Assembly: GCA_013140765.1 (NCBI GenBank)
Contig: JABFSE010000006.1
Span: 22,765 to 86,764 of the forward strand
Direction: 5' to 3'
Source: Sulfuriferula sp.
Lineage (GTDB): Bacteria > Pseudomonadota > Gammaproteobacteria > Burkholderiales > Sulfuriferulaceae
DNA length: 64,000 nucleotides
Positions 17,820 to 29,164 of this stretch are shown piece after piece. A program made the position numbers and the translations under genes. Numbering within the stretch: the first letter of the stretch is position 1; each line of letters opens with the position of its first letter. Below the pieces are notes generated by a model that saw nothing but the letters and a program-made list of their open reading frames with translations, had not been told where the DNA came from and did no database searches.

Positions 17820-18380
17820 ATGGGATACTGGCAATTACTTAGCTCTTTTTTCAGCAAACCTCAACCCGCACCTCCACCGCCAATAACACTACTGGGTAAG
17901 CCTGCACTACCCACACCGCGCCAAATTGAACGGCGGATGAAGATACGCCGCGACGCACTACCAGGCACGCGTGCGCTGATTATTGACGACTCGCCCACCA
18001 TCGTTTTTGCCCTCAAAAAAATGCTACAGTCGGGTGCGTACATGATATACGAAGCCTTAGATGCCGAAACAGGACTGGAAATCGCCCGCACCGAGCGACC
18101 TGATATTATTTTTCTCGATATTGTTTTGCCCGGCATGAACGGCTTTGCCGCATTGCGTTTATTACGCCGTGACCCGCTCACAAAAAACATCCCTGTTATT
18201 ATGATTAGTAGTAATGAGCAAGCCACTGAGCAGTTTTTTGGTAGCCGTATAGGTGCAGACGACTTCATGAAAAAACCATTTGCACGCGCCGAAGTGTTTG
18301 CGCGAATTGAACGCCTACTAGATGACAAATTGATACCCCGCCGTATCCCCCCGAACACGGCACAAAGCACCGCGCATTAA
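17820..18380 (+). CDS. Single-domain response regulator with N-terminal extension
   Basis: A 186-residue protein. Residues about 51-170 form a receiver domain with the acidic pair D56/D57, phospho-acceptor D100 in FLDIVLPGMNG, S130 and K152 in KKPF. The first 50 residues are a proline-rich, basic extension (KPQPAPPPPITLLGKPALP) without a known fold. There is no DNA-binding or enzyme output domain. It sits 50 bases upstream of a large GGDEF-EAL gene on the same strand and could act through it; no kinase gene is nearby. PilG/PilH-like receivers are an alternative. Confidence 0.85.
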   Translation: MGYWQLLSSFFSKPQPAPPPPITLLGKPALPTPRQIERRMKIRRDALPGTRALIIDDSPTIVFALKKMLQSGAYMIYEALDAETGLEIARTERPDIIFLDIVLPGMNGFAALRLLRRDPLTKNIPVIMISSNEQATEQFFGSRIGADDFMKKPFARAEVFARIERLLDDKLIPRRIPPNTAQSTAH

Positions 18381-18430
18381 CCTAAAAAAGCATCAAACTA
18401 ATAATAAAAATATATTACGGAGTCAACAAC

Positions 18431-21070
18431 ATGCACGCAACCCACATTGTCACCAGTACGATGCAGTTACCGCTGGCGGATGAACTCGCGCTCTATAAAC
18501 GCTACCTAAAGGCATTGGAGCAAGCCTCTGCTTTACTACTAGCGCAAACTAATGAACAAACATTAACCGAAGTATTACAACTACTCGCCGTCACTACGGG
18601 GGTGAGCTGTTGCACGCTGTTTTTGAATGACAGTCAGACGCATCAACAACCCAGCGTCAAGCTGCACTGCACTTGGTCGGCGATTGAAGCCGTCAGTCGC
18701 TTATCCAACTTTGCGCAATTCAGAACCATCACCTTTGATCGTTGCACACCGCTATTTGATAGCTTGCAAGTGGGCATGGTGTTCGTTAAACACACGGTAG
18801 ATTTACCGCCTGCTGAAGCCGCTTTTTTTGCCGAACAACAAGTACATACTGCGCTCTGCGTACCTGTGCTGATAGATAATGAGATGGTAGGATTTATCGG
18901 CTTATTTAATCACCAAACCCAGCGCAACTGGCAGCCTGTTGAAATAGATGTGATTTGCGCTATCGCCAATAGCCTAGCACTGGCGCTCACCCGCAAACAA
19001 GCCGAACAGCATTTAGCCGTCAACACACACCGCTTACAATCTTTGGTTGGCTCAACCGAAGATATGATTATTGAATATGATGCGCAAGCCCACATATTAA
19101 ATATATGGGCAGATAATCGCGCCTTTCCTATCCATCTCGAGCGACAAGCCATAGGTCGCACATTAACTGCCGCACTGCCAGCGAGTATGGCGCAGGCGAT
19201 ATTGCGAGCAACGCCCAAGTTACATAAACACCATCAACGCGTTACTTTTGAATTCACCCTACATCTTGATAATGAGGATCGCTTCTTCCTTGGCCGCTTG
19301 CAAACCTTACCCGCCGAGACAGGCAAAGCGCGTAATACCATTGCGCTGATCCGTGACATTACCGACCTAATGCGTGAAGAAGCACAACGTTTATCTATGC
19401 TAGATACGTTGAATTTACTGGAAGAAGCCATTATTGACTTGTCATTGGATGGTCGCCTGCTCAACATGAGTGCCGCTTGGAATACGTTATTAGCATTAGA
19501 CAATGATGATCAGGCATATGCGCATCTAGGCGAAGCATTAACTACTTTTGTCCATCCCGACGACTGCCTCGCGCTCAGTTTAGCCATACAACAACTCACC
19601 TCGGGTAAACTACAGAGCCATCTCATCCGCTTCCGTTTATCAACGCGTGACGAACCAACTTGGATAGAAGCACGTTTAATTACGCTCTACTCGCACAAAA
19701 AAGAAATTACCGCGCTACGTGGCGTATTACGCGACATTACCAGTAGCTATCTACAAGAACAGCGCATTACCCAATTAGCCCTGCATGATGCCCTCACAGG
19801 CTTGCCCAACCGAATTTTACTAGAAGAACGCCTACAGCAAGCAATTACCCGTGCTCAACGTACAGGCGGTAAAGTTGCGCTGGGTTTTATCGACTTGGAT
19901 CACTTCAAGCACATCAACGACACCTTAGGACACAAAGCAGGTGATACCGTACTCACAACCTTGAGTGCACGCTTATCCAGCGTACTCCGAGATGTCGATA
20001 CCCTGTCACGTTGGGGTGGTGACGAATTTGTCGTATTGCTACCCGATGCGGGTCAAGAAAGCGACATACGCAATATCGCTGAACGTCTGCGTGATGCGGC
20101 ACGGCGCAGCATCAATCTAGACGGCACGGATACCAAGCTCACCATCAGCATAGGTTTGGCAGTCTATCCAGACGATGCCGACAGTGCCGAGGCTCTCATG
20201 AGCTTGGCTGACCACACCATGTTCCATGCCAAAGGCGTGGGGCGCAACAATGTGCAATTCTCTCAAGACATCCATGACACAACCATGGACAAAGCCAACT
20301 TACAAATGCAGACACGGCTGAGTCATGCCGTACAAGACAAAACCATACAAGTATTTTATCAGCCTATCACCGACACCCGCTCGCACCATATCATCGCTTT
20401 TGAAGCCTTGGCGCGTTGGCACGACGACCAAAACGGCTGGATTTCACCCACGGTATTTATCCCCATGGCCGAACACTTGGGCATTATCCAAGAGCTAGGC
20501 GAGCAGGTATTTGACCACACCTTGCAACGCTTACAACTATGGCGTGCGTCCAATATAGCGATACAAGCCTCCGTCAACATCTCTCGAGCGCAACTATTTA
20601 CGCCGCTATTCGTACCCAAACTACTGGCTAAAGTTGCACACTATGGTCTGAAGCCTAACGACTTGATTTTAGAAATTACCGAAAGCATCGCATTGCTAGA
20701 TTTGTCGTATGAATCCAAACGTCTGCAAGAATTAAAAAATGCGGGCTTTAGTCTCGCTATAGACGATTTTGGCACAGGCTATTCCGCCTTGTCACAACTA
20801 CATGCTATGCCTATAGACATGATTAAAATAGACGGCTCGTTCACCGCCCGCCTCAACACCATAGACGGTCAACGCATGATGCAGGCCATCGTACAAATGG
20901 CAGACGCACTTAATCTGAAAATGGTAGTTGAAGGCGTAGAAACCAACGCCGCCGTTACGTACTTGCAAAGTATAGACGTGCATTACATGCAAGGCTATTA
21001 CTTCAGCGAAGCCGTACCTGCGGGTGTCTGCGAATTATTATTAGAGGCTGATACCTTGTTAGCTAACTGA
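18431..21070 (+). CDS. GAF-PAS-PAS-GGDEF-EAL c-di-GMP enzyme
   Basis: An 879-residue protein with a GAF domain (about 30-190), two PAS-like domains (about 200-315 and 325-440), GGDEF (450-612) and EAL (628-875). The cyclase site GGDEF is intact at 529-533, and an inhibitory RDVD is at 520-523 with correct spacing. The phosphodiesterase signature EAL is at 658-660, with N716, E748, DD at 778-779, K799 and E834 kept. Both activities look possible. A ribosome binding site ACGGAG precedes the start. No membrane segment is evident. It follows the receiver gene and lies close to the HD-GYP gene and the pga operon, which c-di-GMP typically controls. Confidence 0.92.
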   Translation: MHATHIVTSTMQLPLADELALYKRYLKALEQASALLLAQTNEQTLTEVLQLLAVTTGVSCCTLFLNDSQTHQQPSVKLHCTWSAIEAVSRLSNFAQFRTITFDRCTPLFDSLQVGMVFVKHTVDLPPAEAAFFAEQQVHTALCVPVLIDNEMVGFIGLFNHQTQRNWQPVEIDVICAIANSLALALTRKQAEQHLAVNTHRLQSLVGSTEDMIIEYDAQAHILNIWADNRAFPIHLERQAIGRTLTAALPASMAQAILRATPKLHKHHQRVTFEFTLHLDNEDRFFLGRLQTLPAETGKARNTIALIRDITDLMREEAQRLSMLDTLNLLEEAIIDLSLDGRLLNMSAAWNTLLALDNDDQAYAHLGEALTTFVHPDDCLALSLAIQQLTSGKLQSHLIRFRLSTRDEPTWIEARLITLYSHKKEITALRGVLRDITSSYLQEQRITQLALHDALTGLPNRILLEERLQQAITRAQRTGGKVALGFIDLDHFKHINDTLGHKAGDTVLTTLSARLSSVLRDVDTLSRWGGDEFVVLLPDAGQESDIRNIAERLRDAARRSINLDGTDTKLTISIGLAVYPDDADSAEALMSLADHTMFHAKGVGRNNVQFSQDIHDTTMDKANLQMQTRLSHAVQDKTIQVFYQPITDTRSHHIIAFEALARWHDDQNGWISPTVFIPMAEHLGIIQELGEQVFDHTLQRLQLWRASNIAIQASVNISRAQLFTPLFVPKLLAKVAHYGLKPNDLILEITESIALLDLSYESKRLQELKNAGFSLAIDDFGTGYSALSQLHAMPIDMIKIDGSFTARLNTIDGQRMMQAIVQMADALNLKMVVEGVETNAAVTYLQSIDVHYMQGYYFSEAVPAGVCELLLEADTLLAN

Positions 21071-21128
21071 CATCTGGATGCAACATTCACCAACTAGAAT
21101 AGACAAGCTACTATTCAAGGTGAATACC

Positions 21129-21692
21129 ATGCCTAACGCCGCACATTTAATTTATTGCAAGACTGACAAAGGTCGTGAAGAAGTCACGCTACGCCAGCAT
21201 GGCTTACGACACCGCCAACGTAGTGTGTTGATACTTATGGATGGCACAAAAAGTTTAGGCTCAATTGCCACCGCCATCCCCCTCACAGAATTAACAGTCA
21301 CCGTGCCATTTTTGATGCAAAACGGCTTTATTGTGCTTGCGAAAACAACTATTGCAACACATCAAACCCTTGCTCCCTCACCCAAAATTGCGCTCAATGA
21401 CGTAAATTTAGTTGCTGTAAAACACGCGCCAGCCACGCTGGTACAACCTGCTTTAACGCAAGATGTCACCGCCATCGCCACGGTTAAGGAATTGATGATA
21501 ACAACTGCAAATACCTATCTTGGACTCATGAGCGCAGAGGTCTTAAGCCGCATCCAACGTTGCCATAGCGCAGAGCAAACGCTGGCAGCGGCGGCACATT
21601 GGCATATGGCATTGCGTGAATCCAAAATTGGCACGGTGGTCGCCGCAGATTTGTTAGCTGAAGTTAAAGCAATGCTCCATGTAGCACATTAA
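21129..21692 (+). CDS. Protein of unknown function following the GGDEF-EAL gene
   Basis: About 187 residues from the ATG at 21129, preceded by AAGGTG; the frame extends to 21078 but without a good site. The N-terminal part reads YCKTDKGREEVTLRQHGL, then RSVLILMDGTKSL, a pattern I associate with uncharacterised betaproteobacterial proteins with a winged-helix-like start. The centre is low-complexity, Ala/Thr/Pro-rich, and the C-terminal part is helical. No function can be assigned. It lies 58 bases after the c-di-GMP gene on the same strand and is probably in the same transcript. Confidence 0.7.
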   Translation: MPNAAHLIYCKTDKGREEVTLRQHGLRHRQRSVLILMDGTKSLGSIATAIPLTELTVTVPFLMQNGFIVLAKTTIATHQTLAPSPKIALNDVNLVAVKHAPATLVQPALTQDVTAIATVKELMITTANTYLGLMSAEVLSRIQRCHSAEQTLAAAAHWHMALRESKIGTVVAADLLAEVKAMLHVAH

Positions 21693-21708
21693 CCCGAACA
21701 CAAATATT

Positions 21709-23319
21709 TTAGGCCACATAACCAGGTATCATCGCCTCATCTACCGCATCAATTTGATACGCCTCTAAAAACTGTTCTGCATATTGCAAATAAACTTTTG
21801 CGCGAATAAATACATCAAATAAATCAGGGTCTATGTGACCATTCAAACACATGCGCCCTAGCATATGTAATGCTTCTGATAAAGTGTTACCCTGTTTATA
21901 GGGGCGATCCCGTGCGGTTAAGGCTTCAAAAATATCGGCAATCGCCATTATCCGCGCTTGTATTGGCATCTGACTACCCAACAACCCACGCGGATAACCC
22001 TTACCATCCATACGTTCATGATGCCCCCCCGCATACTCAGGCACATTTTTAAGGTGTTTAGGCCAAGGCAGGCTATTGAGCATGTTAATTGTTGTCGTAA
22101 TATGTTCGTTGATAACCTGTCGTTCCGATGCCGTTAACGTCCCCCGCCGTATGGTTAAGTTTTCAAGCTCATTAGTCGTCAAGAAAGTGGTTAAATTTCC
22201 CTGTGTGTCTTGCCAAACAATGTTGGCAATTTGTTGTACACGCAACATATCAGCATCCGCCATAGACTCTGCCCCCCTATTTACTTGATGTAGGAAGCAT
22301 TTATCAGCGTCAATTTGCGCTAATTGCTGTTGATATTGCTGTTTAGCCGCTGAATTTTGTTCGCCTGCTTGTAAATATGCAATTTTTGCATCACGTTTTA
22401 ATACCTCAAAGCGCGTATCTATCAGTTCGATACGGTCAAACAAAGTGTGTAATTTAGTCGCTTTATCAACGACATGGACAGGTGTCGTAATTTTCCCGCA
22501 ATCATGCAGTAAGCCTGCGATTTTTAATTCATAACGATCGCGTTCTGACATGCGAAAACCCGCCAACTCAGGCGCATCACTATGGTGAACCGCCTCTGCC
22601 AAGCGCATAGTTAGTTCAGGCACACGAGCGCAATGTTGCCCTGTATGCGGTGATTTTTCATCTATGGCGGTGTTAATCAGTTTAATTAGTGACTCAAATA
22701 ATTGCTCTAACTGATTTATTAACAGCTGATTAGTCCAGGCAATCGCTGCTTGCGATGCCAATGACTCCACTAACTGTTGCGCCGCAGTATCAAATATACA
22801 CACTGCTTGCGTGGTAAAGTCCTGCGCGTTGATTAGTTGCAACACACCGATAATATCGTTTTCATGGTTTTTCAGTGGCACGGTCAAGAAAGATTGCGAA
22901 CGATAGCCCGTTATTGCGTCAAACGCTCGCGTCCCTGAAAAATCAAAGCCGTCTGCTTGATACGCATCCGCAATGTTCACCGTGGCATCATGCAAAACCG
23001 CATGGCTCACGACCATCTGTTCATTAGGTAAACCTGATTCATCATACAAAGCAATCGACGGTAAACTAATAGGCGGTTCACCTAACCCACCCAGTGCTAA
23101 GTTCAGCGATGTGGTACGCATCATTTTGAATGCCAATGTATCAGCCGCCGTGCGCGTATAAAGCGTGCCTGCATCTGCATTGGTAATGCGCATCGCGGCT
23201 GACAAAATCTGCGCTAATAGTTGTTCGGTATCGCGCACCTTAGAGAGTGCAATGCCAACTTCATTTAATTCCGCCAAGCGGTTCAGCAATGCGGATGAAG
23301 TCGTCATATCGTTATTCAA
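21709..23319 (-). CDS. GAF and HD-GYP domain phosphodiesterase
   Basis: A 536-residue protein with an N-terminal GAF domain (about 15-200) and a C-terminal HD-GYP domain. Metal and signature residues are visible: H225 and H229, HD at 272-273 in LLHDCGKI, H406, HH at 433-434, GYP at 441-443, D462 in IADIFEALT and RPYK at 472-475. About 100 residues are inserted between the HD motif and H406, a variant seen in a subset of HD-GYP proteins. It should hydrolyse c-di-GMP. The start overlaps the end of glmS by 8 bases, so glmU, glmS and this gene may share a transcript. Confidence 0.9.
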   Translation of the reverse strand: MNNDMTTSSALLNRLAELNEVGIALSKVRDTEQLLAQILSAAMRITNADAGTLYTRTAADTLAFKMMRTTSLNLALGGLGEPPISLPSIALYDESGLPNEQMVVSHAVLHDATVNIADAYQADGFDFSGTRAFDAITGYRSQSFLTVPLKNHENDIIGVLQLINAQDFTTQAVCIFDTAAQQLVESLASQAAIAWTNQLLINQLEQLFESLIKLINTAIDEKSPHTGQHCARVPELTMRLAEAVHHSDAPELAGFRMSERDRYELKIAGLLHDCGKITTPVHVVDKATKLHTLFDRIELIDTRFEVLKRDAKIAYLQAGEQNSAAKQQYQQQLAQIDADKCFLHQVNRGAESMADADMLRVQQIANIVWQDTQGNLTTFLTTNELENLTIRRGTLTASERQVINEHITTTINMLNSLPWPKHLKNVPEYAGGHHERMDGKGYPRGLLGSQMPIQARIMAIADIFEALTARDRPYKQGNTLSEALHMLGRMCLNGHIDPDLFDVFIRAKVYLQYAEQFLEAYQIDAVDEAMIPGYVA

Positions 23320-25141
23320 CCGTCACCGATTTAGCTAAATTACGCGGCTTGTCCACGTCTGTGCCTTTTTGTAGCGCGGCGTGATACGACAATAATTGTA
23401 GTGGAATGGTATGCAGTATCGGTGACAGCCAGCCAGCATTATCCGCCAACTGTATAACATGCAAACCCTCACTATCAGCAATAGCCGTATGCGCATCGGC
23501 AAACACATACAGCTCGCCACCGCGTGCACGCACTTCTTGCAGATTGGATTTGAGTTTTTCCAGCAACGCATCATTAGGTGCAATGGCGACGACAGGCATG
23601 TCTTTATCGACCAAGGCTAATGGACCATGCTTGAGCTCACCCGCTGGATAGGCTTCGGCGTGGATGTAAGAGATTTCTTTGAGCTTGAGTGCGCCTTCCA
23701 TCGCAATAGGATAGTGCATCCCACGCCCCAAAAACAAAGCATGTTGTTTATCCGCAAAACGTTCTGCCCAATGCGCAATAGCAGGCTCTAGGCTTAATAC
23801 CCGCTGGACTTCCGCAGGCAGTGCTCGCAAAGCATGTATTTGTTTAGCTTCGTCTGCGACCGTTAATCGTCCGCGCTGTTTGGCAATGACGAGCGTCAGT
23901 AAAAATAAAGCTGCGAGCTGGGTGGTGAAGGCTTTGGTCGATGCCACGCCAATTTCTGGGCCTGCCCGCGTGAGAAAACGTAATTTGGATGCGCGAACTA
24001 AGGCCGACTCAGGCACATTGCATATCGACAACGTGTGTTCATGCCCCAGACTCATCGCATGGTGCAATGCCGCCAGCGTATCCGCCGTTTCGCCTGATTG
24101 CGACAAAGTCACCACCAGCGCACGCGGATTAGGTACGCTGTCGCGATAACGATATTCGCTGGCGACTTCAGCGCGGCACGGTATTCCCGCCAACGACTCC
24201 AGCCAGTACGCCGCCACACTACCCGCATGATAGCTCGTGCCGCAGGCGAGTATCGTCACCGCATCAATTTGCGCAAACACATCCGCCGCCGCAAAACCAA
24301 ATATCACTGGCGATAATTGCTCACCCATCACCGCCTCCTGCAAAGTATCGCTCAAAGCACGCGGCTGTTCGTGGATTTCTTTTTGCATAAAATGTCGATA
24401 ATTACCTAACTCAGACATCTCTGACGACTGCTCGGAAACAAACACATTGCGCGTAACGACCTGCCCTGCCGCATCGTAAATAGCAAGCTGTAACAGCCCA
24501 ATATCAGCAATATCACCCTCTTCCAGATAGATGACTTTTTGCGTCACAGGCAATAATGCCGACACATCTGAAGCAATAAAATGCTCCTCTATGCCTAAGC
24601 CGATTAACAATGGGCTACCACGGCGGGCGCAGACTAAACGATGCGGCTCATCCGTCGCCACTACGCCTATCGCAAACGCACCTTGCAAATCCGCCACCGC
24701 ACTTTGTGTCGCAGTCAACAAATCAGGCGTAAGTTTGTAGTAATGATGGACTAAGTGAGCGATCACTTCGGTATCGGTTTCCGAAGTAAAAACATAACCC
24801 AATGCACGCAAGCGTAAACGCAAGGCTTCGTAGTTTTCGATAATCCCGTTATGCACCACAGCGATGCTGTCGTGACTAACATGCGGATGCGCATTCGCCT
24901 CAGTCGGCGCACCATGTGTCGCCCAGCGCGTGTGCGCGATGCCCAAAGTGCCATGTGTATGTAGCTGTTGCACCGCCTCAGCTAACGCCGCTACCCGCCC
25001 TATACTACGCACGCGATGCAGGCCGTCGTTAATCACCACCAACCCCGCCGAATCGTAACCGCGATATTCTAAACGGCGTAAACCTTCCAATAATATAGGG
25101 ACTACATTACGTTGCGCTACTGCGCCGACGATACCACACAT
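23312..25141 (-). CDS. glmS: Glutamine-fructose-6-phosphate aminotransferase
   Basis: This 609-residue enzyme makes glucosamine-6-phosphate, the first committed step to UDP-GlcNAc. The N-terminal MCGIVGAV has the catalytic Cys exposed after Met removal, with RWATHGAP and the glutaminase domain following. Two SIS domains come next ([20 protein letters not shown]) and the C-terminus ends [13 protein letters not shown], which is typical. Length fits the family. It follows glmU by 2 bases. The nearby pga operon consumes UDP-GlcNAc, the product of this pathway. Confidence 0.97.
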   Translation of the reverse strand: MCGIVGAVAQRNVVPILLEGLRRLEYRGYDSAGLVVINDGLHRVRSIGRVAALAEAVQQLHTHGTLGIAHTRWATHGAPTEANAHPHVSHDSIAVVHNGIIENYEALRLRLRALGYVFTSETDTEVIAHLVHHYYKLTPDLLTATQSAVADLQGAFAIGVVATDEPHRLVCARRGSPLLIGLGIEEHFIASDVSALLPVTQKVIYLEEGDIADIGLLQLAIYDAAGQVVTRNVFVSEQSSEMSELGNYRHFMQKEIHEQPRALSDTLQEAVMGEQLSPVIFGFAAADVFAQIDAVTILACGTSYHAGSVAAYWLESLAGIPCRAEVASEYRYRDSVPNPRALVVTLSQSGETADTLAALHHAMSLGHEHTLSICNVPESALVRASKLRFLTRAGPEIGVASTKAFTTQLAALFLLTLVIAKQRGRLTVADEAKQIHALRALPAEVQRVLSLEPAIAHWAERFADKQHALFLGRGMHYPIAMEGALKLKEISYIHAEAYPAGELKHGPLALVDKDMPVVAIAPNDALLEKLKSNLQEVRARGGELYVFADAHTAIADSEGLHVIQLADNAGWLSPILHTIPLQLLSYHAALQKGTDVDKPRNLAKSVTVE

Positions 25142-25143
25142 AA

Positions 25144-26514
25144 TTAAACCTTTGCTTTCTTCACTGGACGTTGCCAGCCTGTTATAGTCAATTGCTTACT
25201 CCGCGACAAGGTCAGCGCATCTGCGGGCGCATCTTTAGTGATGGTCGATCCCGCGCCTATGGTTGCGCCGTTGGCAATCGTGACAGGTGCTATCAATTGC
25301 GTATCTGACCCAATAAACGCATGATCCCCTATCACAGTACGATGCTTATTTGCGCCGTCATAATTACACGTAATCGTGCCCGCACCGATATTAACTTGCT
25401 TACCCACAGTGCTGTCGCCGATATAAGATAAGTGGTTAATTTTAGAACCCGTGCTTATTTGGCTATTTTTGATTTCGACAAAATTGCCCACATGCACATC
25501 CGCCGCCAATGTCGTACCTGGGCGCAAACGTGCGTAGGGACCAATATGATTATGCTCACCCACGACCGCATCGACCAAATGTGAATACGGCGCGATTTGC
25601 GTACCTGCGCCAATCTGCACATTTTTTAATACGCAGTGAGCGCCCACACTCACGCTATCGCCTAGCTTAACAACCCCTTCAAAAATACAGCCTATGTCTA
25701 TACTAACATCGCGCCCGCAATCCAGCGGTCCGCGCACATCAATGCGAGCTGGGTCTAACAGCGTCACGCCGCGTTCCATCAATTGCCGCGCGACCTGCCC
25801 TTGATGCAAACGCTCCAGCTCCGCCAATTGTACCTTGCTATTTACACCCATCGTTTCCCATACTGCATCAGGCTGGCAAGTTTGCACACGCACGCCATCT
25901 GCTACCGCCATCGCGACAATGTCGGTCAAATAGTATTCCGCTTGCGCATTATTATTACTCAACCGTGCCAGCCAAATAGCCAGCTGCTTAGTCGGCACTG
26001 CCATCAAACCCGTGTTGACCTCACTAATCTGACGTATCGCCGCATCTGCATCCTTATGCTCGACTATCTGCGTTACCTGCCCTAATGGATTGCGCACTAT
26101 GCGTCCATAGCCAGTCGGATCAGGCAAGCCCACCGTCAACAATGCCAGCGCACCCTGCGCCGCTATCGTCAACAAAGCCTGCATGGTTACCGCTGTCGTC
26201 AACGGCACATCACCATATAAAATCAGCGTCACAGCCGCATCTGACAAATGCGGAACGGCCTGCATCACCGCGTGCCCCGTACCATGTTGTTCAGCTTGCA
26301 ACGCCCACACCACATCAGCCGCCGCCATCACTTGCGGCACTTGTTCGCCGCCGTAACCATACACCACACACATGCGCTGCGGCGATAAACTACGTGCCGT
26401 TTCCAATAAATGCCCCAACATGGGGCGACCCGCCAACGGATGCAACACCTTAGGCAAATCCGACATCATTCGTGTGCCACGTCCTGCGGCTAAAATAACA
26501 ACATTAAACGCCAT
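25144..26514 (-). CDS. glmU: Bifunctional UDP-N-acetylglucosamine pyrophosphorylase/acetyltransferase
   Basis: About 456 residues. The N-terminal uridylyltransferase has [12 protein letters not shown] and LYGDVPLT; the C-terminal half is a left-handed beta helix of hexapeptide repeats with [16 protein letters not shown] and the acetyltransferase region. I chose the ATG at 26514, with AGG 7 bases ahead; longer frames to 26520 or 26535 are possible. It converts glucosamine-1-phosphate to UDP-GlcNAc. It forms an operon with glmS and is divergent from pgaA, separated by less than 190 bases, so control regions may be shared. Confidence 0.96.
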   Translation of the reverse strand: MAFNVVILAAGRGTRMMSDLPKVLHPLAGRPMLGHLLETARSLSPQRMCVVYGYGGEQVPQVMAAADVVWALQAEQHGTGHAVMQAVPHLSDAAVTLILYGDVPLTTAVTMQALLTIAAQGALALLTVGLPDPTGYGRIVRNPLGQVTQIVEHKDADAAIRQISEVNTGLMAVPTKQLAIWLARLSNNNAQAEYYLTDIVAMAVADGVRVQTCQPDAVWETMGVNSKVQLAELERLHQGQVARQLMERGVTLLDPARIDVRGPLDCGRDVSIDIGCIFEGVVKLGDSVSVGAHCVLKNVQIGAGTQIAPYSHLVDAVVGEHNHIGPYARLRPGTTLAADVHVGNFVEIKNSQISTGSKINHLSYIGDSTVGKQVNIGAGTITCNYDGANKHRTVIGDHAFIGSDTQLIAPVTIANGATIGAGSTITKDAPADALTLSRSKQLTITGWQRPVKKAKV

Positions 26515-26633
26515 ATTCATGCCTAGAGAGCCCATATTATCAACCCATAGTATAACAAATCACCGTTTTGATAGACTGCGTGATTGTAAAGATTTATCGC
26601 TAGTGTCGTCTTCATTAGCCCAAAAAACATAAA

Positions 26634-26669
26634 TGTAAGATTGACACTTACAAAATCAACATCTAAACT
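26634..26669 (+). promoter_or_regulatory. Putative pga promoter overlapped by an inverted repeat
   Basis: TTGACA at 26641-26646 is followed after 17 bases by TAAACT at 26664-26669, a plausible sigma-70 promoter for pgaA. A perfect inverted repeat, TGTAAG (26634-26639) and CTTACA (26647-26652), surrounds the -35 box and could be an operator. The start codon of pgaA lies 33 bases after the -10 box. Confidence 0.45.
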
Positions 26670-26701
26670 ACACAAACAACATCCCAACTTGGTGCATAGC
26701 C

Positions 26702-29164
26702 ATGAATAAAAACGTCCCTAAACGTAAGTTGTACCTTCGCCTCATTACCGCTAGTTTAATCATGAGCGGAATATGGCAAACCAACCTATATGCAGACAAC
26801 AATACCGATATTGTACGACATCAGGCTATCGCCCAAGCGCGGGCTGGACAGCTAGATATAGCTATCCAACTGTTGCAGAAACTACATCTCAACTATCCAG
26901 ATGATGCCGCTGTTACCTCTGATTTAATTGTCTTGCTACGGCTCGCACATAAAAACACTGACATCATACAACTCACACAAACAACGCCCGTCAGTGTCAT
27001 TGCCGACTACGCCGTCATTCCTTGGGCGGGTGCGTTTCGTGATGAAAAAGACTTTCGTAAGGCTCAGGCTATTTTGGTGGAACGCAGGGCTAAATTAGGT
27101 ATTAAAGCTCAAATCCTATACGCTGCCATCACCTTGGAATTGGGACAAACTGAATTAGCCATTGCCGCATTGCCCACCGAAACCTATCCTGGTCTAGATG
27201 CGGATGATTTTGCAAAAATGGCATACGTCTATCGCATGGCGGGCAACCCAACAGCCGCATTGCGGCTTGCCAGTATTGCGTTAGCACGTAGCCCGCAATA
27301 TCCTGCGGCGGTGCATGAACAAGTATTAAGTTTATCATCCATCGGTGCGGCCAGCATGGCGCGTAGCATGGCCGCACAATACCCAGATTTTTTTACAGCC
27401 AGTGAATTAGATTATCTACAAGCCGAACAAACCGCCCTCGCGGCACGTAACGCGGCACAAGAAAAACAACGATTAGATAATCAGGGGCAGTACGCCTTAA
27501 GCAACGTGCCGCTCAAGCAAGCGTTACGCGAGCTAGATGACAATCTAATCAAATTCGCCAATGACGATAGTCTGCTATTGCGCACGCGCTATGATCGTAT
27601 TTTTGTACTTCGTAGCATGGGCATGATGCAAGCGTCTATTGATGAATTTTCCGCACTCAAAGAACCTGCGCCTAGCTATGTACGCCGCGCTGCCGCCGAC
27701 GCTTACTTACAACTGCATCAACCAGAAACAGCCGTTACATTGTATGAAGATGTCATCAAAGCCAATCCAAATGCGGATGTGGAAACCTATCTAGGCTTGT
27801 ATTTTGCCTACGTCGAAAGTGAACACTACAATGATGCGGAACGGATATTGACGCATCTAGACAAAACCACACCAGCGTGGCACAACGATCAAGCCGCTCA
27901 CGTAGAACGGCTAGAAAACTGGGAGCGCATTGATGTTGATGATCAACTCGCCATGGATGCAATCTACCGTCACCAAGGTCAACTCGCCCAACAACGCATA
28001 GATAATTTAGTCGCCCGCGCACCGCGTAGCGATAGCCTCATCAACACCAAAGCAACCATAGAGCGGTGGCGTGGCTTACCATTGAAAGCGATGGAAACCA
28101 CGAAATTAGCCGTCATGTACGCCCCTGACAACCGAGACACGCTGGTTAATTTAGCCAACAACGCACGTGATTTAGAAGACTACGCAACGTGGGGTGAACG
28201 TATTACCGCGCTCCATCAAATGTTCCCTGATGATAATTCCGTCCAAATCAAAAACAGCTATGCACAATGGCTAGATCGCGACCGCTTCTCCATTAGCTCG
28301 GAATACATATACGGAACCAGTCGCGGCAATGCCACTAATGCGGTTAAAGGCAACCAAGATCAAACCTTAATCACCACCCTTTATTCACCGTGGACACAAA
28401 ATGGCTGGCGCGGTTTCTTACAACAACAATATCAATCCGCTGACTACGATACAGGCTCGGTTAATTATAACCGCGTCGGTGTGGGTGCTGAATGGCGATG
28501 GGATCGCAAGCGTGCCTGGGCGTTATTGAGTGATGATCAGCTCACAGGTAATAACGTAGGCATTGCTGGCGGCTGGTCACAATGGCTTAACGACCATTGG
28601 CAATACAGCATCAGTGGTGACAGCTACGATACGGCAACACCATTACTGGCAAAACAGGCAGGACTATCAGGTAAGTCTTTATCCACGCGATTAACTTGGC
28701 GCGAAAACGAGGCGCGTAGTGCTTATCTCAATCTCAGTGTGCTGGCTATTAGTGATGGAAACAAACGCTATGATTTAGATGCAGGCTTTAGTCAGCGACT
28801 ATGGGCAAATGCACATCACATCACCACAGGGGGTATCGATATTTTTGCCGAACATAATACGCAGCCAGGTGGTGTTTATTTCAATCCTGCCAATACTCAA
28901 AGTGTCGCCTTGCGCTTAGAACACGAATGGCTGACTTGGCGACGTTATGAGCGCTCATTTACACAATACTTCAAGCTCACCGCAGGTATGGGACAGCAAA
29001 CTGATTTCGGTAGTTTCCCTGTAGCAAGTGCCTACTATGAACACCGTTGGGCTGTGAGCCGCACTTGGGAGTTTCACTACGGCATCGGTTGGTCTAGCCA
29101 ATCATATGATGGTCAGAATGAACAACGCACTTATGGCTTAATCGGATTCTCAGGGGTATTCTAA
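26702..29164 (+). CDS. pgaA: Poly-beta-1,6-GlcNAc export porin PgaA
   Basis: This 820-residue outer-membrane protein starts with a signal peptide (cleaved near NLYA-DNN, about residue 31). Residues about 35-520 are helical TPR-like repeats, as in the periplasmic part of PgaA, which binds the PgaB/polymer complex. From about 525 to the end the sequence is a beta barrel with alternating aromatic residues, ending in LIGFSGVF with a terminal Phe. It exports partly deacetylated PNAG. It overlaps pgaB by one base. Length is close to the family norm. Confidence 0.93.
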   Translation: MNKNVPKRKLYLRLITASLIMSGIWQTNLYADNNTDIVRHQAIAQARAGQLDIAIQLLQKLHLNYPDDAAVTSDLIVLLRLAHKNTDIIQLTQTTPVSVIADYAVIPWAGAFRDEKDFRKAQAILVERRAKLGIKAQILYAAITLELGQTELAIAALPTETYPGLDADDFAKMAYVYRMAGNPTAALRLASIALARSPQYPAAVHEQVLSLSSIGAASMARSMAAQYPDFFTASELDYLQAEQTALAARNAAQEKQRLDNQGQYALSNVPLKQALRELDDNLIKFANDDSLLLRTRYDRIFVLRSMGMMQASIDEFSALKEPAPSYVRRAAADAYLQLHQPETAVTLYEDVIKANPNADVETYLGLYFAYVESEHYNDAERILTHLDKTTPAWHNDQAAHVERLENWERIDVDDQLAMDAIYRHQGQLAQQRIDNLVARAPRSDSLINTKATIERWRGLPLKAMETTKLAVMYAPDNRDTLVNLANNARDLEDYATWGERITALHQMFPDDNSVQIKNSYAQWLDRDRFSISSEYIYGTSRGNATNAVKGNQDQTLITTLYSPWTQNGWRGFLQQQYQSADYDTGSVNYNRVGVGAEWRWDRKRAWALLSDDQLTGNNVGIAGGWSQWLNDHWQYSISGDSYDTATPLLAKQAGLSGKSLSTRLTWRENEARSAYLNLSVLAISDGNKRYDLDAGFSQRLWANAHHITTGGIDIFAEHNTQPGGVYFNPANTQSVALRLEHEWLTWRRYERSFTQYFKLTAGMGQQTDFGSFPVASAYYEHRWAVSRTWEFHYGIGWSSQSYDGQNEQRTYGLIGFSGVF

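Noticed and set aside
25142..25143. glmS ribozyme ahead of glmS
   Set aside because: glmU ends 2 bases before glmS, leaving no room; the ribozyme is known from Gram-positive bacteria.
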